From CFX5 sp964568485 (lineage in GTDB: Bacteria > Chloroflexota > Anaerolineae > Caldilineales > Caldilineaceae), in NCBI GenBank assembly GCA_964568485.1, contig CAZMRA010000239.1:1-8018 (forward strand): a stretch of DNA of 8,018 bases, in the 5' to 3' direction. Below, one piece after another: positions 1 through 6,263 of the stretch (positions within the stretch are counted from its first letter, which is position 1; every line of letters starts with the position of its first letter). The position numbers and the translations under genes were made by a program. The notes under the pieces were generated by a model, which saw only the letters and a list, made by a program, of their open reading frames with translations, was not told where the DNA came from and did no database searches.

Positions 1-287
1 GGCAGACGTTCGTTAATGTAATTGGGATCGTTGGCGCAGCGGGTACGCAGACATTCGCGCAGCGCATCCGTGCGGCGTACCTCGCCAGTATCGGGGTCGA
101 TCCAGTCGACATCTTCGGTGTTTTGGTAGTTGGCGAAGCGGTCGCGGCACTCCTCGCAGAGCTGATCGCGCAGATAGATGCGAAAATTTTTGCCACTCTG
201 TTCCCACCACTCGTAATCGATGTGAAACTTGGTATCGACAGTTGGGCGAAACCGGTTCAAACGCTGACGTAAAGACGATTGGGTCAT
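1..287 (-). CDS. Conserved hypothetical protein with two Cys pairs, partial (3' end beyond window)
   Basis: Reading leftward from ATG at 287-285, the frame stays open for 95 codons to the window edge, so the C-terminus is missing. A GAGGAG ribosome site (298-303) sits 10 nt upstream. The product begins MTQSSLRQRLNRFRP and has an aromatic, acidic stretch (HIDYEWWEQ, residues 22-30). It has two cysteine pairs, C44-x2-C47 and C79-x4-C84, which could form a zinc site. Between them lies DWIDPDTGEVRRTD. No signal peptide or membrane segment is visible. The gene starts 26 nt after the stop of the 527-residue gene on the same strand, so the two are probably co-transcribed. I do not recognise the family. 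The well-formed ribosome site, sensible composition and clustered cysteines argue for a real gene. A 110-codon frame covering 13-345 on the same strand in another phase gives Arg-rich, low-sense protein and is a shadow. Confidence 0.8.
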   Translation of the reverse strand, partial: MTQSSLRQRLNRFRPTVDTKFHIDYEWWEQSGKNFRIYLRDQLCEECRDRFANYQNTEDVDWIDPDTGEVRRTDALRECLRTRCANDPNYINERL

Positions 288-297
288 ACGCAATGTG

Positions 298-303
298 CTC
301 CTC
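298..303 (-). promoter_or_regulatory. Ribosome binding site of the Cys-pair gene
   Basis: GAGGAG on the minus strand, 10 nt before the ATG at 287. It decides the start of this edge-truncated gene and lies in the 26-nt gap after the upstream stop codon (314-316). Confidence 0.7.
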
Positions 304-313
304 AAAGGGTGGA

Positions 314-1897
314 TCAGGCCAGGGCAAAGAAACCACCGCCCACATCGCGAAAGCGGCGATTCGAGATCAGTGCATAGAAGATAGGGCCGGGCGGGCTGCG
401 ACGTACGATGTTGACTGCGCTATAGACGCTCTTGGCGTGGACAGTGCCTTGTGGGTTCAATTTGGTCAATTCGGGCACAATTTGCTCCACAATTTGCGCC
501 AAGCTGACTCCGTCGCGGGCAAATTGTGTGCGCAGTTCCTCAATCGGCTCGCTCTGTTCCTCAGCCACGATCATGTATTCATCATATTCGCAGGCCACTG
601 GCACCTTGTTCATCTCGAACAGTAGACGGCGGCTCGCCAAGTCGGCGCTCGCCATGCGCGCCCATTCTCGCTTAGGACGCCGCGTGCGATAATCAACAAT
701 TACCTCGTTGGCTGTGGCGGAACGCTCAAGCGTAATGTAGGCCCCGACTGGCAGTTGATGGTCATCCATCCACTTCGCCAGCCCCGAAACATAGCGGCCT
801 TCGTGGACAACCCAGCCATTGAAGCGCGTACCCCAACGGCCATCCACCAAGGTGATGAGCGACTTACCCCGTTGCCCAGCCGGGAAGAAATTAACCGTAC
901 GGCCGTTGATCGGCAAGGTCCCGTAGCGACGGTGTGGGTAAGTGAGGGTCAACACTGTACTGGGCACAATGCGCGGGATCTCAGTAGTAAGGCTGCTCTC
1001 GCCCCATTCATCGTCCAATTCCCACTCGATCTGCAACATCTCCACACTAAGCAGTGCTCGATTGTAGGGTGTTGGGGAATATTTCAGAAGGGCTGGAGGA
1101 TTGAGTAGTTCAGGGGGTTCGAGCCGTTTGAGAAACCACATGGCCTCATTGCCACTCAGGATGCGGTCAAACCGTGCATCCTTGCTCAGCGCATGATTGA
1201 GGCTAATCGCTCGCATGGGGAGCGAGACATTATCAGGAATTTCCAGTTCGGCAAGAATCTCTTCAGGGCGGATTGGCTTGCCTTGCATTTCGATCAAGGC
1301 TTCGGCAATGTTCAGATAGCCTACGTGAATATCGGCCAACATGTCCGCCAGCAGCCAATAACCATCGACTTCGACAAAATCTTTGCTACGGCTGCTCTCT
1401 TCAAGGCCATAAAGGAGGCTCTCGTCGATCTCCGCCTGATAAAGCTCGTAAAGCTCCTCGGCAGAGAGCAGAGCTTTTTCGCCAGACAAGTTGGCAGCGC
1501 TTTCGTCATTCAATCGGTGGCGCTTCAAGCCCGCGGCAAACTCACGCTGGCCATCAGGGAATTTCACCTTGATGACCTCAAAATCACCATACTCGGGATT
1601 TTCGCCAGGGCGAACCTGCATGACTTCCCCTAGCGCAAATTCCAGCGCTGGGAAAACAAGCCGCTGCCCAACCGTATAACGCTCTTTGGGTAGGTAAATC
1701 GCACCCTTGGATAATTCACTATCGATTCTTGCATTCTCACGCCGGATGTATTCCTGCACCAAGGCGATGGCCAATTCTGACAGCATCTTTGGCGCCTGTA
1801 CATCTAGCAATAACTGATAGAGAAATTCTAGATCGTCCGGCGTAACTTCAAATTGGTCCCGCCAGAAAGCTGCGGTTTGAGTCTGGCGTTGTAACAC
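314..1897 (-). CDS. Conserved protein with two winged-helix-like segments and a possible B3-like barrel
   Basis: A 527-residue protein starting at GTG (1897-1895), chosen because AGGAG (1904-1908) lies 6 nt upstream and a good promoter lies behind it. I do not recognise a named family. The sequence suggests a modular protein. Residues about 195-262 (NIAEALIEMQGKPIRPEEIL ... ISLNHALSKDARF ... WFLKRLEP) and 462-527 (VSLAQIVEQIV ... FYALISNRRFRDVGGGFFAL) both have the helix-helix-helix-wing rhythm of HARE-type winged helices. Their 'RF.. ..G...fL' endings match. Residues about 313-395 are beta-rich (VDGRWGTRFNGWVVHEGRYVSG, split here as VDGRW and EGRYVSGLAKW) and end LPVGAYITLE, which recalls a B3-type DNA-binding barrel. 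Residues 72-125 form another small beta-rich segment. There is no signal peptide or membrane segment, so it is probably cytoplasmic and may bind nucleic acid. It is the first gene of a unit with the Cys-pair gene 26 nt downstream. Domain assignments are inference by eye; that it is a gene is secure. Confidence 0.85.
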   Translation of the reverse strand: MLQRQTQTAAFWRDQFEVTPDDLEFLYQLLLDVQAPKMLSELAIALVQEYIRRENARIDSELSKGAIYLPKERYTVGQRLVFPALEFALGEVMQVRPGENPEYGDFEVIKVKFPDGQREFAAGLKRHRLNDESAANLSGEKALLSAEELYELYQAEIDESLLYGLEESSRSKDFVEVDGYWLLADMLADIHVGYLNIAEALIEMQGKPIRPEEILAELEIPDNVSLPMRAISLNHALSKDARFDRILSGNEAMWFLKRLEPPELLNPPALLKYSPTPYNRALLSVEMLQIEWELDDEWGESSLTTEIPRIVPSTVLTLTYPHRRYGTLPINGRTVNFFPAGQRGKSLITLVDGRWGTRFNGWVVHEGRYVSGLAKWMDDHQLPVGAYITLERSATANEVIVDYRTRRPKREWARMASADLASRRLLFEMNKVPVACEYDEYMIVAEEQSEPIEELRTQFARDGVSLAQIVEQIVPELTKLNPQGTVHAKSVYSAVNIVRRSPPGPIFYALISNRRFRDVGGGFFALA

Positions 1898-1903
1898 ACG
1901 TGT

Positions 1904-1908
1904 CTCCT
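1904..1908 (-). promoter_or_regulatory. Ribosome binding site deciding a GTG start
   Basis: AGGAG on the minus strand, 6 nt before GTG at 1897. There is no ATG nearby in this frame, so this site supports GTG initiation of the 527-residue gene. Confidence 0.75.
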
Positions 1909-1916
1909 AAAAAGTA

Positions 1917-1929
1917 TTCATTCAATGAA
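1917..1929. promoter_or_regulatory. Short perfect inverted repeat in the leader of the leftward unit
   Basis: TTCATT-C-AATGAA, 6-bp arms around one base. It lies between the proposed start of leftward transcription (about 1954) and the ribosome site at 1904-1908. It could be an operator or a small leader hairpin. A 13-nt AT-rich palindrome can also arise by chance, so support is weak. Confidence 0.3.
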
Positions 1930-1960
1930 ATGAAGTGAGGATTATCTCTAGCAACGAACA

Positions 1961-1990
1961 ATTATAGCAACTTTACGCAGGTTTCGCCAA
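1961..1990 (-). promoter_or_regulatory. Sigma70-type promoter of the leftward two-gene unit
   Basis: On the minus strand TGCTATAAT (1969-1961) is a perfect extended -10 element. TTGGCG (1990-1985) is a 4/6 match to the -35 consensus at 18-nt spacing. The predicted start is near 1954, which gives a leader of about 57 nt before GTG at 1897. It diverges from the glgC promoter candidates about 40-60 bp to the right. Confidence 0.65.
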
Positions 1991-2026
1991 AAACTTATCA
2001 GACTTGTAGGTGAGAGGCGATCGCTT

Positions 2027-2064
2027 TTGCCAAACTTGTGACTTTACCCTATTTAGGGTACCAT
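2027..2064 (+). promoter_or_regulatory. Promoter candidates for the glgC operon
   Basis: Two overlapping sigma70-like solutions are visible, each with 17-nt spacing. One is TTGCCA (2027-2032, 5/6) with TATTTA (2050-2055, 3/6). The other is TTGTGA (2036-2041, 4/6) with TACCAT (2059-2064, 4/6). Neither has a strong -10, which fits an activated or regulated promoter. They give a leader of roughly 55-70 nt before the ATG at 2127. Which one is used cannot be told from sequence. Confidence 0.45.
2045..2060. promoter_or_regulatory. Candidate operator: perfect 7-2-7 inverted repeat
   Basis: TACCCTA-TT-TAGGGTA, a 16-bp palindrome with perfect 7-bp arms. It covers the -10 or spacer of both glgC promoter candidates. 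A partial copy of one arm (TTAGGG) follows at 2064-2069. Size and position suit a dimeric repressor that would block glgC transcription. The regulator is not in the window. There is no T-run, so it is not a terminator. Confidence 0.5.
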
Positions 2065-2126
2065 TAGGGCTATTCAGCGCCCACCTCGCATTTGCGTGAA
2101 TCATCGATCTACCAAAAGAGAAAACT

Positions 2127-3389
2127 ATGGCCAATCGAACCATTGCCCTGATCTTAGCGGGCGGCGCGGGTACTCGTCTAACTGTCCTTTCTGAAGAGCG
2201 AGCCAAACCGGCGGTGCCCTTTGCTGGCAAGTTTCGTATTATCGACTTTACCCTGAGCAATTGTGTCAATAGCGGTATCTATACAGTCGGCGTGTTGACG
2301 CAATATCGCCCCCATAGCTTGAATGACCATATCGGTATCGGGAAGCCGTGGGATCTCGATCGCGGACGAGGTGGCGTGCGGATTCTGCAACCCTACGAAG
2401 GACGGCGCGGACAGCAATGGTATGCCGGCACCGCCAACGCCATCTACCAGAACCTGGACTTCCTCCAGGAAAATCGCGCCGATCAGACCCTCGTGCTCTC
2501 GGGTGACCATATCTACAAGATGGATTATCGCCCGATGATCGATTTCCACCGTTCGCAGGGTGCCGACCTCACCATCGCGGTGATGCCCGTCCCGCTCGAA
2601 GAGACCCATCGCTTCGGCATCATGCAAGTGGATAACGATCAACGCATTGTGCAATTCTACGAGAAGCCCAAAGAGCGCGACAAGGGTAATCTGGCCTCCA
2701 TGGGGATTTATGTCTTTAACACCCATACGCTCGCCAAGCGCTTGAGCGAAGGCTCGGCCACCACTCCGCGCTCGGATTTTGGTCACCATGTGATCCCAGC
2801 CATGCTGGAGGCCGGTGACCGCGTCTTTGCCTACAAATTTGAAGATTATTGGGTGGATGTAGGCACGATCGACTCGTATTGGCAGACCAATCTGGCGCTC
2901 ACCCAGCCCACGCCCCCACTCGATCTCTACAATGCTCACTGGCCGATTCTGACCAAATCCGAAGAGCGTCCGCCAGCCAAACTGGGGCCACAAGCCAAAG
3001 TGATCAGCAGCTTGATCTCCAATGGTTGTATTGTGCGCGGTTTGGTGATCAACAGCGTGCTCAGCCCCGGGGTCTATGTCAGTCCCGGTGCCGTCGTCAA
3101 AGACAGCATCGTGATGAATGATACGTGGGTAGGGCCAGGTGCCTTGATCGACAAATCGGTCGTCGACAAACAGGTCGTGGTCGGTGCGGGCGCGGTGATC
3201 GGCACAGGCGATGAAAGTGTCGCCAATGAACAAATGCCCGACAAACTGAGTTTTGGCATCACCGTGGTTGGCAAGCGTGCCTTTATTCCAGAAGGTGCGC
3301 AAATCGGGCGCAATGTGCTGATTAACAGTGGCCGTGACGAAGCCGCCTTCCCTGCCGATAAAATTGTTGCCGATGGGAAAACGGTTTAG
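2127..3389 (+). CDS. glgC: Glucose-1-phosphate adenylyltransferase (ADP-glucose pyrophosphorylase), catalytic subunit
   Basis: Makes ADP-glucose and PPi from ATP and glucose-1-phosphate, the committed step of bacterial glycogen synthesis, in the cytoplasm. The 420 residues match the family length. The nucleotidyltransferase domain (about 1-260) has the nucleotide loop LAGGAGTRL (10-18) with R17, then RAKPAV with K27, WYAGTA (98-103), SGDHIYKMDY with catalytic D127 (E. coli Asp142), FYEKP with K180 (Glc-1-P lysine, E. coli Lys195) and YWVDVGT with D244. Left-handed beta-helix hexapeptides follow from about residue 290 (GLVINSVLSPGVYVSPGAVV). The site equivalent to E. coli Lys39, which binds the activator fructose-1,6-bisphosphate, is E24, so allosteric control probably differs. 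The ribosome site is weak (AAAGAG, 2115-2120), but the ATG matches the usual N-terminus. It is the first gene of an operon with a paralog 62 nt downstream. R17 and K27 are intact, so this is the likely catalytic partner. Confidence 0.97.
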   Translation: MANRTIALILAGGAGTRLTVLSEERAKPAVPFAGKFRIIDFTLSNCVNSGIYTVGVLTQYRPHSLNDHIGIGKPWDLDRGRGGVRILQPYEGRRGQQWYAGTANAIYQNLDFLQENRADQTLVLSGDHIYKMDYRPMIDFHRSQGADLTIAVMPVPLEETHRFGIMQVDNDQRIVQFYEKPKERDKGNLASMGIYVFNTHTLAKRLSEGSATTPRSDFGHHVIPAMLEAGDRVFAYKFEDYWVDVGTIDSYWQTNLALTQPTPPLDLYNAHWPILTKSEERPPAKLGPQAKVISSLISNGCIVRGLVINSVLSPGVYVSPGAVVKDSIVMNDTWVGPGALIDKSVVDKQVVVGAGAVIGTGDESVANEQMPDKLSFGITVVGKRAFIPEGAQIGRNVLINSGRDEAAFPADKIVADGKTV

Positions 3390-3451
3390 CGTTCTGAAGC
3401 TTTTGTCCGTCATCAATCATCTTTCGTCAATCGTCCAATTCGAGGGCAATA

Positions 3452-4711
3452 ATGACCACAGTTTTTGCCATGATTATGGGTGGTGGGGCCAGCGAACAAT
3501 TGAGCGTGCTGACTGAAGTGCGTTCTGAGCCAGCTGTTCCCTTTGCTGGCAAGTTCCGCCTGATCGATTTTCCGCTGAGCAACTGTGTCAACAGCGAGAT
3601 CTATAACGTTGCAATCTTGACGCAATATCGCCCGCGTAGCCTCAACGATCACATTGGCATTGGGAAACCGTGGGATCTAGACCGTAGCGATGGCGGTGTG
3701 CGCCTGCTGCAGCCCTACCGTGGTGGCCCCTATGGCGATTGGCAACGCGGCACGGCCGATGCAGTGCGCCGTAATCTGGATTTTGTCGAACAGCAAGATG
3801 AAGAGCATGTCTTGATCTTGGCCGGTGATCACATTTACTTGATGGATTATCGCCCGATGTTGGCGCAACATGTGCGCACAGGGGCCGAGATGACTATGGC
3901 CGTGCGCCGCGTCAATCCCCGCGACACCCATCGCTATGGGATCGTGACATTGGGGGCAGATCAACGGGTGCTCGAGTTCCAGGAGAAGCCGCGCCGCACA
4001 CGTGAGACGTTGGCCTCCATGGGCATCTACATCTTCCGCAAAGAAGTGCTGATCGAGTTTCTGGCCGAGAGTGATTATGTGGAATTTGGCTATGATGTGT
4101 TACCCGCCATGCTCCAAGCCCAGCGGGGCATCTACGCTTATACCTTCCCGGGTTACTGGGCAGATGTGGGCACAGCGCAAGCCTATTGGGAAGCCCAAAT
4201 GAGCTTATTGGCCGAAGAGCCAGCGTTGAACCTCTATGATCCGGAATGGGTCTTGCACACACGCAGCGAAGATCGGGCTCCTGTCAAAATAGGTGCCAAG
4301 GCGCAAGTCGCGGGCAATCTACTGTCCAATGGCTGCCGGATCGATGGCATCGTCGAGCGCAGTGTGATCTCAGCTGGAGTGTACATTGCCGAAGGGGCGG
4401 TTGTACGCGACAGTGTGATCTTTAACGACACCGTGATCGAAAGCGGAGCGGTGGTCGATCGCTGCATCCTTGACAAAAAAGTGACCATTAGCAGCGATGC
4501 TCAGGTAGGGCATGGCGACGACAACACCCCCAACAAAGAGCTACCAGAGACCATCAACACTGGCTTGACCTTGGTGGGTAAAGGCAGTTTCATCCCCAAA
4601 GGGGTACACATTGGGCGTAATGTGATCGTGCACCCCTATAGCACTGCCCAAACCTTTGGCCGGCGGAAACAGATCAATAGCGGCATGAGCATTGGCATTA
4701 ATACCCGATGA
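3452..4711 (+). CDS. glgC: GlgC paralog, probable non-catalytic regulatory subunit of ADP-glucose pyrophosphorylase
   Basis: A 419-residue full-length homolog of the preceding GlgC. Residues 28-89 match GlgC residues 29-90 at 52 of 62 positions without gaps. GAGGG (3442-3446) lies 5 nt before the ATG. It keeps the fold: AGDHIYLMDY with D126, FQEKP with K179, YWADVGT, and C-terminal hexapeptide repeats. The nucleotide loop is broken: GAGTRL has become GASEQL, so R17 is Q16, and RAKPAV has become RSEPAV, so K27 is E26. These correspond to E. coli Arg32/Lys42 and to potato small-subunit Arg33/Lys43, whose loss makes the potato large subunit modulatory. WYAGTA has become WQRGTA, and the Lys after DHIY is Leu (L130). 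I infer a regulatory or stabilising subunit that assembles with GlgC, as plant large subunits and Firmicutes GlgD do. A catalytic role on another sugar nucleotide is less likely. The stop overlaps the next start. Confidence 0.93.
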   Translation: MTTVFAMIMGGGASEQLSVLTEVRSEPAVPFAGKFRLIDFPLSNCVNSEIYNVAILTQYRPRSLNDHIGIGKPWDLDRSDGGVRLLQPYRGGPYGDWQRGTADAVRRNLDFVEQQDEEHVLILAGDHIYLMDYRPMLAQHVRTGAEMTMAVRRVNPRDTHRYGIVTLGADQRVLEFQEKPRRTRETLASMGIYIFRKEVLIEFLAESDYVEFGYDVLPAMLQAQRGIYAYTFPGYWADVGTAQAYWEAQMSLLAEEPALNLYDPEWVLHTRSEDRAPVKIGAKAQVAGNLLSNGCRIDGIVERSVISAGVYIAEGAVVRDSVIFNDTVIESGAVVDRCILDKKVTISSDAQVGHGDDNTPNKELPETINTGLTLVGKGSFIPKGVHIGRNVIVHPYSTAQTFGRRKQINSGMSIGINTR

Positions 4712-5367
4712 GTTCGATCACGATTACCACGATCACCCCGGAACATTTTGAAGCGTTAGCCGAGTTACAGCGCACCTGTTACCCCACACTCGGGGCCAGT
4801 GAGCTGATGGGGGTTGATCATTTTGCCAGCCACTATCGGATCTTCCCCGAGGGTCAATTTGTGGCTCTTGTCGATGGGCAAGTAGCCGGCCAGGGTTCTG
4901 GCTTCTTTATCGACTTTGATTTCGATCACGCTCAACATTCGTTTCGGGAGATCTGCGCCGGGCTCTATTTCACCAATCACGACCCACAGGGGGCCTATTA
5001 TTACGGGGCCGATTGGAGTGTCCATCCTGCGTTTCGCAACCGCGGGATTGGCCGCCTGCTCTACGCCGCCCGGCAAGACTTGGTAGTCCGCACCAACCGC
5101 CGCGGCATCGTCGCTGGCGGTTTGATCCCGGGTTATGAACGCTACAAAACGCAAATGAGCGTGACCGCCTACGTCAATGAGGTGGTTGCCGGGCGCATCT
5201 TCGACCCCACCTTGAGTCTACAACTGCGCAATGGCTTTCAGGTGCGCGGTCTATTGGAGAATTACATCCAAGATAGCGCCTCAGACAACTGGTCAACACT
5301 GCTGGAATGGGCCAATCCGCACTATACGAACTCCCCCACCCCGGCGAGTGCTCAGGCTGGAACATAA
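4708..5367 (+). CDS. GNAT-family N-acetyltransferase
   Basis: A 219-residue GNAT-fold protein expected to transfer acetyl from acetyl-CoA to an amine; the substrate is unknown. The acetyl-CoA motif A is clear: WSVHPAFRNRGIGRLLY with R110-x-x-G113-x-G115. The part after it (VAGGLIPGYERY, then DPTLSLQLRNGFQVRG and STLLEW) resembles the GNAT half of proteins in which a GNAT domain is fused to a carbon-nitrogen hydrolase (YhcX-like). Here the hydrolase half is absent and the protein ends after a short Thr/Pro/Ala tail, so it is a stand-alone version. The start lies in an ATGA overlap with the stop of the GlgC paralog (4708-4711), with no clear ribosome site, so translation is probably coupled. 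That fixes the start and places it in the glycogen operon. Its last 16 nt overlap the tail of the convergent P-loop gene. The family call is firm; the YhcX relation comes from remembered motif similarity. Confidence 0.9.
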   Translation: MSSITITTITPEHFEALAELQRTCYPTLGASELMGVDHFASHYRIFPEGQFVALVDGQVAGQGSGFFIDFDFDHAQHSFREICAGLYFTNHDPQGAYYYGADWSVHPAFRNRGIGRLLYAARQDLVVRTNRRGIVAGGLIPGYERYKTQMSVTAYVNEVVAGRIFDPTLSLQLRNGFQVRGLLENYIQDSASDNWSTLLEWANPHYTNSPTPASAQAGT

Positions 5368-5906
5368 TGGGCACCAAAACGAGCGTGTTGCAGCCAAAAT
5401 TGGTGCAGCCAGCCATGCAACTCTAGAGGCGATGATAGCCGCACGAAGGGCGGACTATACGCATCGTACAAAAGTTGCTCATAGAGACGACGGCGGCGGT
5501 AGTGGCTGCGCAAGGCCCGCAACAGAATTGAGTTGCGTCCCAGCAAGTGCCCCCAAGATTCACAGTTCTTGCTCTCCCACAGAGTTTGACGGTCCCACAC
5601 ATAGCGCAGGTTGCGCCACGCCAAACGGCTCAAGGTAATACTCAGCGAATAATCCAGCCAAATAACTAGATCCACTTGCGGCCAAATCAGCTCGCGCACT
5701 TGGCTGTAGTTGCCGTCAACCACCCAAGCATCTGAGCGCAAGGCACGGGCACTCTGCGCCAGGAAGTGGTTCTCAGGTCGCGGCTGCCAATCGCCACCCC
5801 AATAGAGGTTATCGAGTTCGATGTGTTTGCAGCCCAAGCCATGCGCCAATTGTCGAGCGAGCGTGGTTTTTCCGACACCCGAAGTGCCAACGATGTGAAG
5901 CTTCAT
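5352..5906 (-). CDS. P-loop kinase-like NTPase (adenylate kinase-like / topology modulation family)
   Basis: A 184-residue protein. The chosen start, ATG at 5906, gives MKLHIVGTSGVGKTT and has a strong ribosome site 6 nt upstream. An in-frame start at 5951 would add 15 Lys/Arg-rich residues and bury that site. The Walker A motif is G7-TSGVG-K13-T14. IELDNLYW (29-36), W40, VVDGNY (62-67) and DLVIWLDY (79-86, Walker B-like) follow, then a basic, Trp-rich lid (RLAWRNLRYVW). This pattern is typical of small kinase-like proteins annotated as adenylate kinase-like or 'DNA topology modulation' (FlaR-type). The phosphate acceptor is unknown. It is probably monocistronic: it converges on the GNAT gene with a 16-nt overlap and has a long leader region behind it. 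No transcription terminator is seen at its 3' end, which lies inside the GNAT gene. Confidence 0.9.
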   Translation of the reverse strand: MKLHIVGTSGVGKTTLARQLAHGLGCKHIELDNLYWGGDWQPRPENHFLAQSARALRSDAWVVDGNYSQVRELIWPQVDLVIWLDYSLSITLSRLAWRNLRYVWDRQTLWESKNCESWGHLLGRNSILLRALRSHYRRRRLYEQLLYDAYSPPFVRLSSPLELHGWLHQFWLQHARFGAHYVPA

Positions 5907-5912
5907 TGTTTT

Positions 5913-5919
5913 CCTCTCC
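5913..5919 (-). promoter_or_regulatory. Strong ribosome binding site deciding the P-loop gene start
   Basis: GGAGAGG on the minus strand, within AAGGAGAGGAA, 6 nt before ATG at 5906. It is among the strongest ribosome sites in the window and rules out the upstream in-frame start at 5951. Confidence 0.75.
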
Positions 5920-6154
5920 TTTTTGCCTGTTCGTCGCAAAACGTAGTGCAAACGATACAGATCAACTTGCAGGATTTTGCGATGCTCGTTGGAAACCAGT
6001 TGTCAGCGTTGCCTGTAGCCGACGTATTGTAGCCAAGAGGCAGCATCTCCACACGACGTTCTGGGATCGTTCCCCATTGCTCTGCTCTACTGATTGCTGG
6101 GCAAGTTACAACTCTTGCCTTTCGTTTGCTATACGAATAAGCCACGCGGCCAAC

Positions 6155-6191
6155 AAAAAACGCCCGAAGCCACATTGCTTCGAGCGTTTTT
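6155..6191 (-). terminator. Rho-independent terminator of the repeat-propeller gene (possibly bidirectional)
   Basis: On the plus strand the order is an A-run, CGC, a mismatch, CGAAGC, the loop CACATT, GCTTCG, a mismatch, GCG and TTTTT. The stem is 6 bp, then one C/A mismatch, then 3 bp, then A:T pairs. On the minus strand it ends in a six-T run and lies about 72 nt past the TAA of the propeller gene (6264), so that is its natural client. The T-run on the other side would let it work in both directions. Confidence 0.85.
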
Positions 6192-6210
6192 CGGTTATGG
6201 ATGAGCAAGC

Positions 6211-6245
6211 TTGAGGATTGGCGAGCGTTGCGGAGCGCCCCTCAA
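6211..6245. repeat. Imperfect GC-rich hairpin before the terminator
   Basis: TTGAGG (6211-6216) pairs with CCTCAA (6240-6245). After a 3-nt bulge, GGCG (6220-6223) pairs with CGCC (6236-6239), leaving a 12-nt loop. It lies between the stop of the propeller gene and its terminator, so it is in the 3' untranslated RNA. It may protect the transcript end; no T-run follows it directly. Confidence 0.4.
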
Positions 6246-6263
6246 TCTCACCGCGAGAATAGG

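Larger units (their letters stand above)
5907..6263. other. Gene-free stretch between two leftward genes
   Basis: These 357 nt hold the leader of the P-loop gene, a terminator (6155-6191) and a second hairpin (6211-6245). About 240 nt between the terminator and the P-loop start show no convincing gene: the roughly 100-codon frames on either strand have no family-like motifs, and both run through the terminator hairpin. A possible minus-strand -10, TACAAT at 6031-6026, lacks a good -35. No RNA gene is recognised. Confidence 0.6.

Noticed and set aside
13..345. 110-codon minus-strand frame at the left edge
   Set aside because: Another phase of the same strand holds an edge-truncated gene with a good ribosome site and coherent protein.
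2016..2023. GCGATCGC palindrome, like the cyanobacterial HIP1 octamer
   Set aside because: It occurs as a single copy near the glgC promoter; one octamer has no weight, and the genes do not suggest a cyanobacterium.
2178..3416. 412-codon open frame antisense to glgC
   Set aside because: It mirrors a well-conserved GlgC gene, shows no family motif, and is a common shadow in GC-rich coding DNA.
5907..5951. N-terminal extension of the P-loop protein from an upstream in-frame start
   Set aside because: It would add a basic tail and place the strong GGAGAGG site inside the gene; the start at 5906 puts Walker A at the usual N-terminal place.
5903..6208. 101-codon minus-strand frame between the P-loop and propeller genes
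   Set aside because: It overlaps the strong terminator and the P-loop ribosome site, and its protein has no sensible composition or motif.
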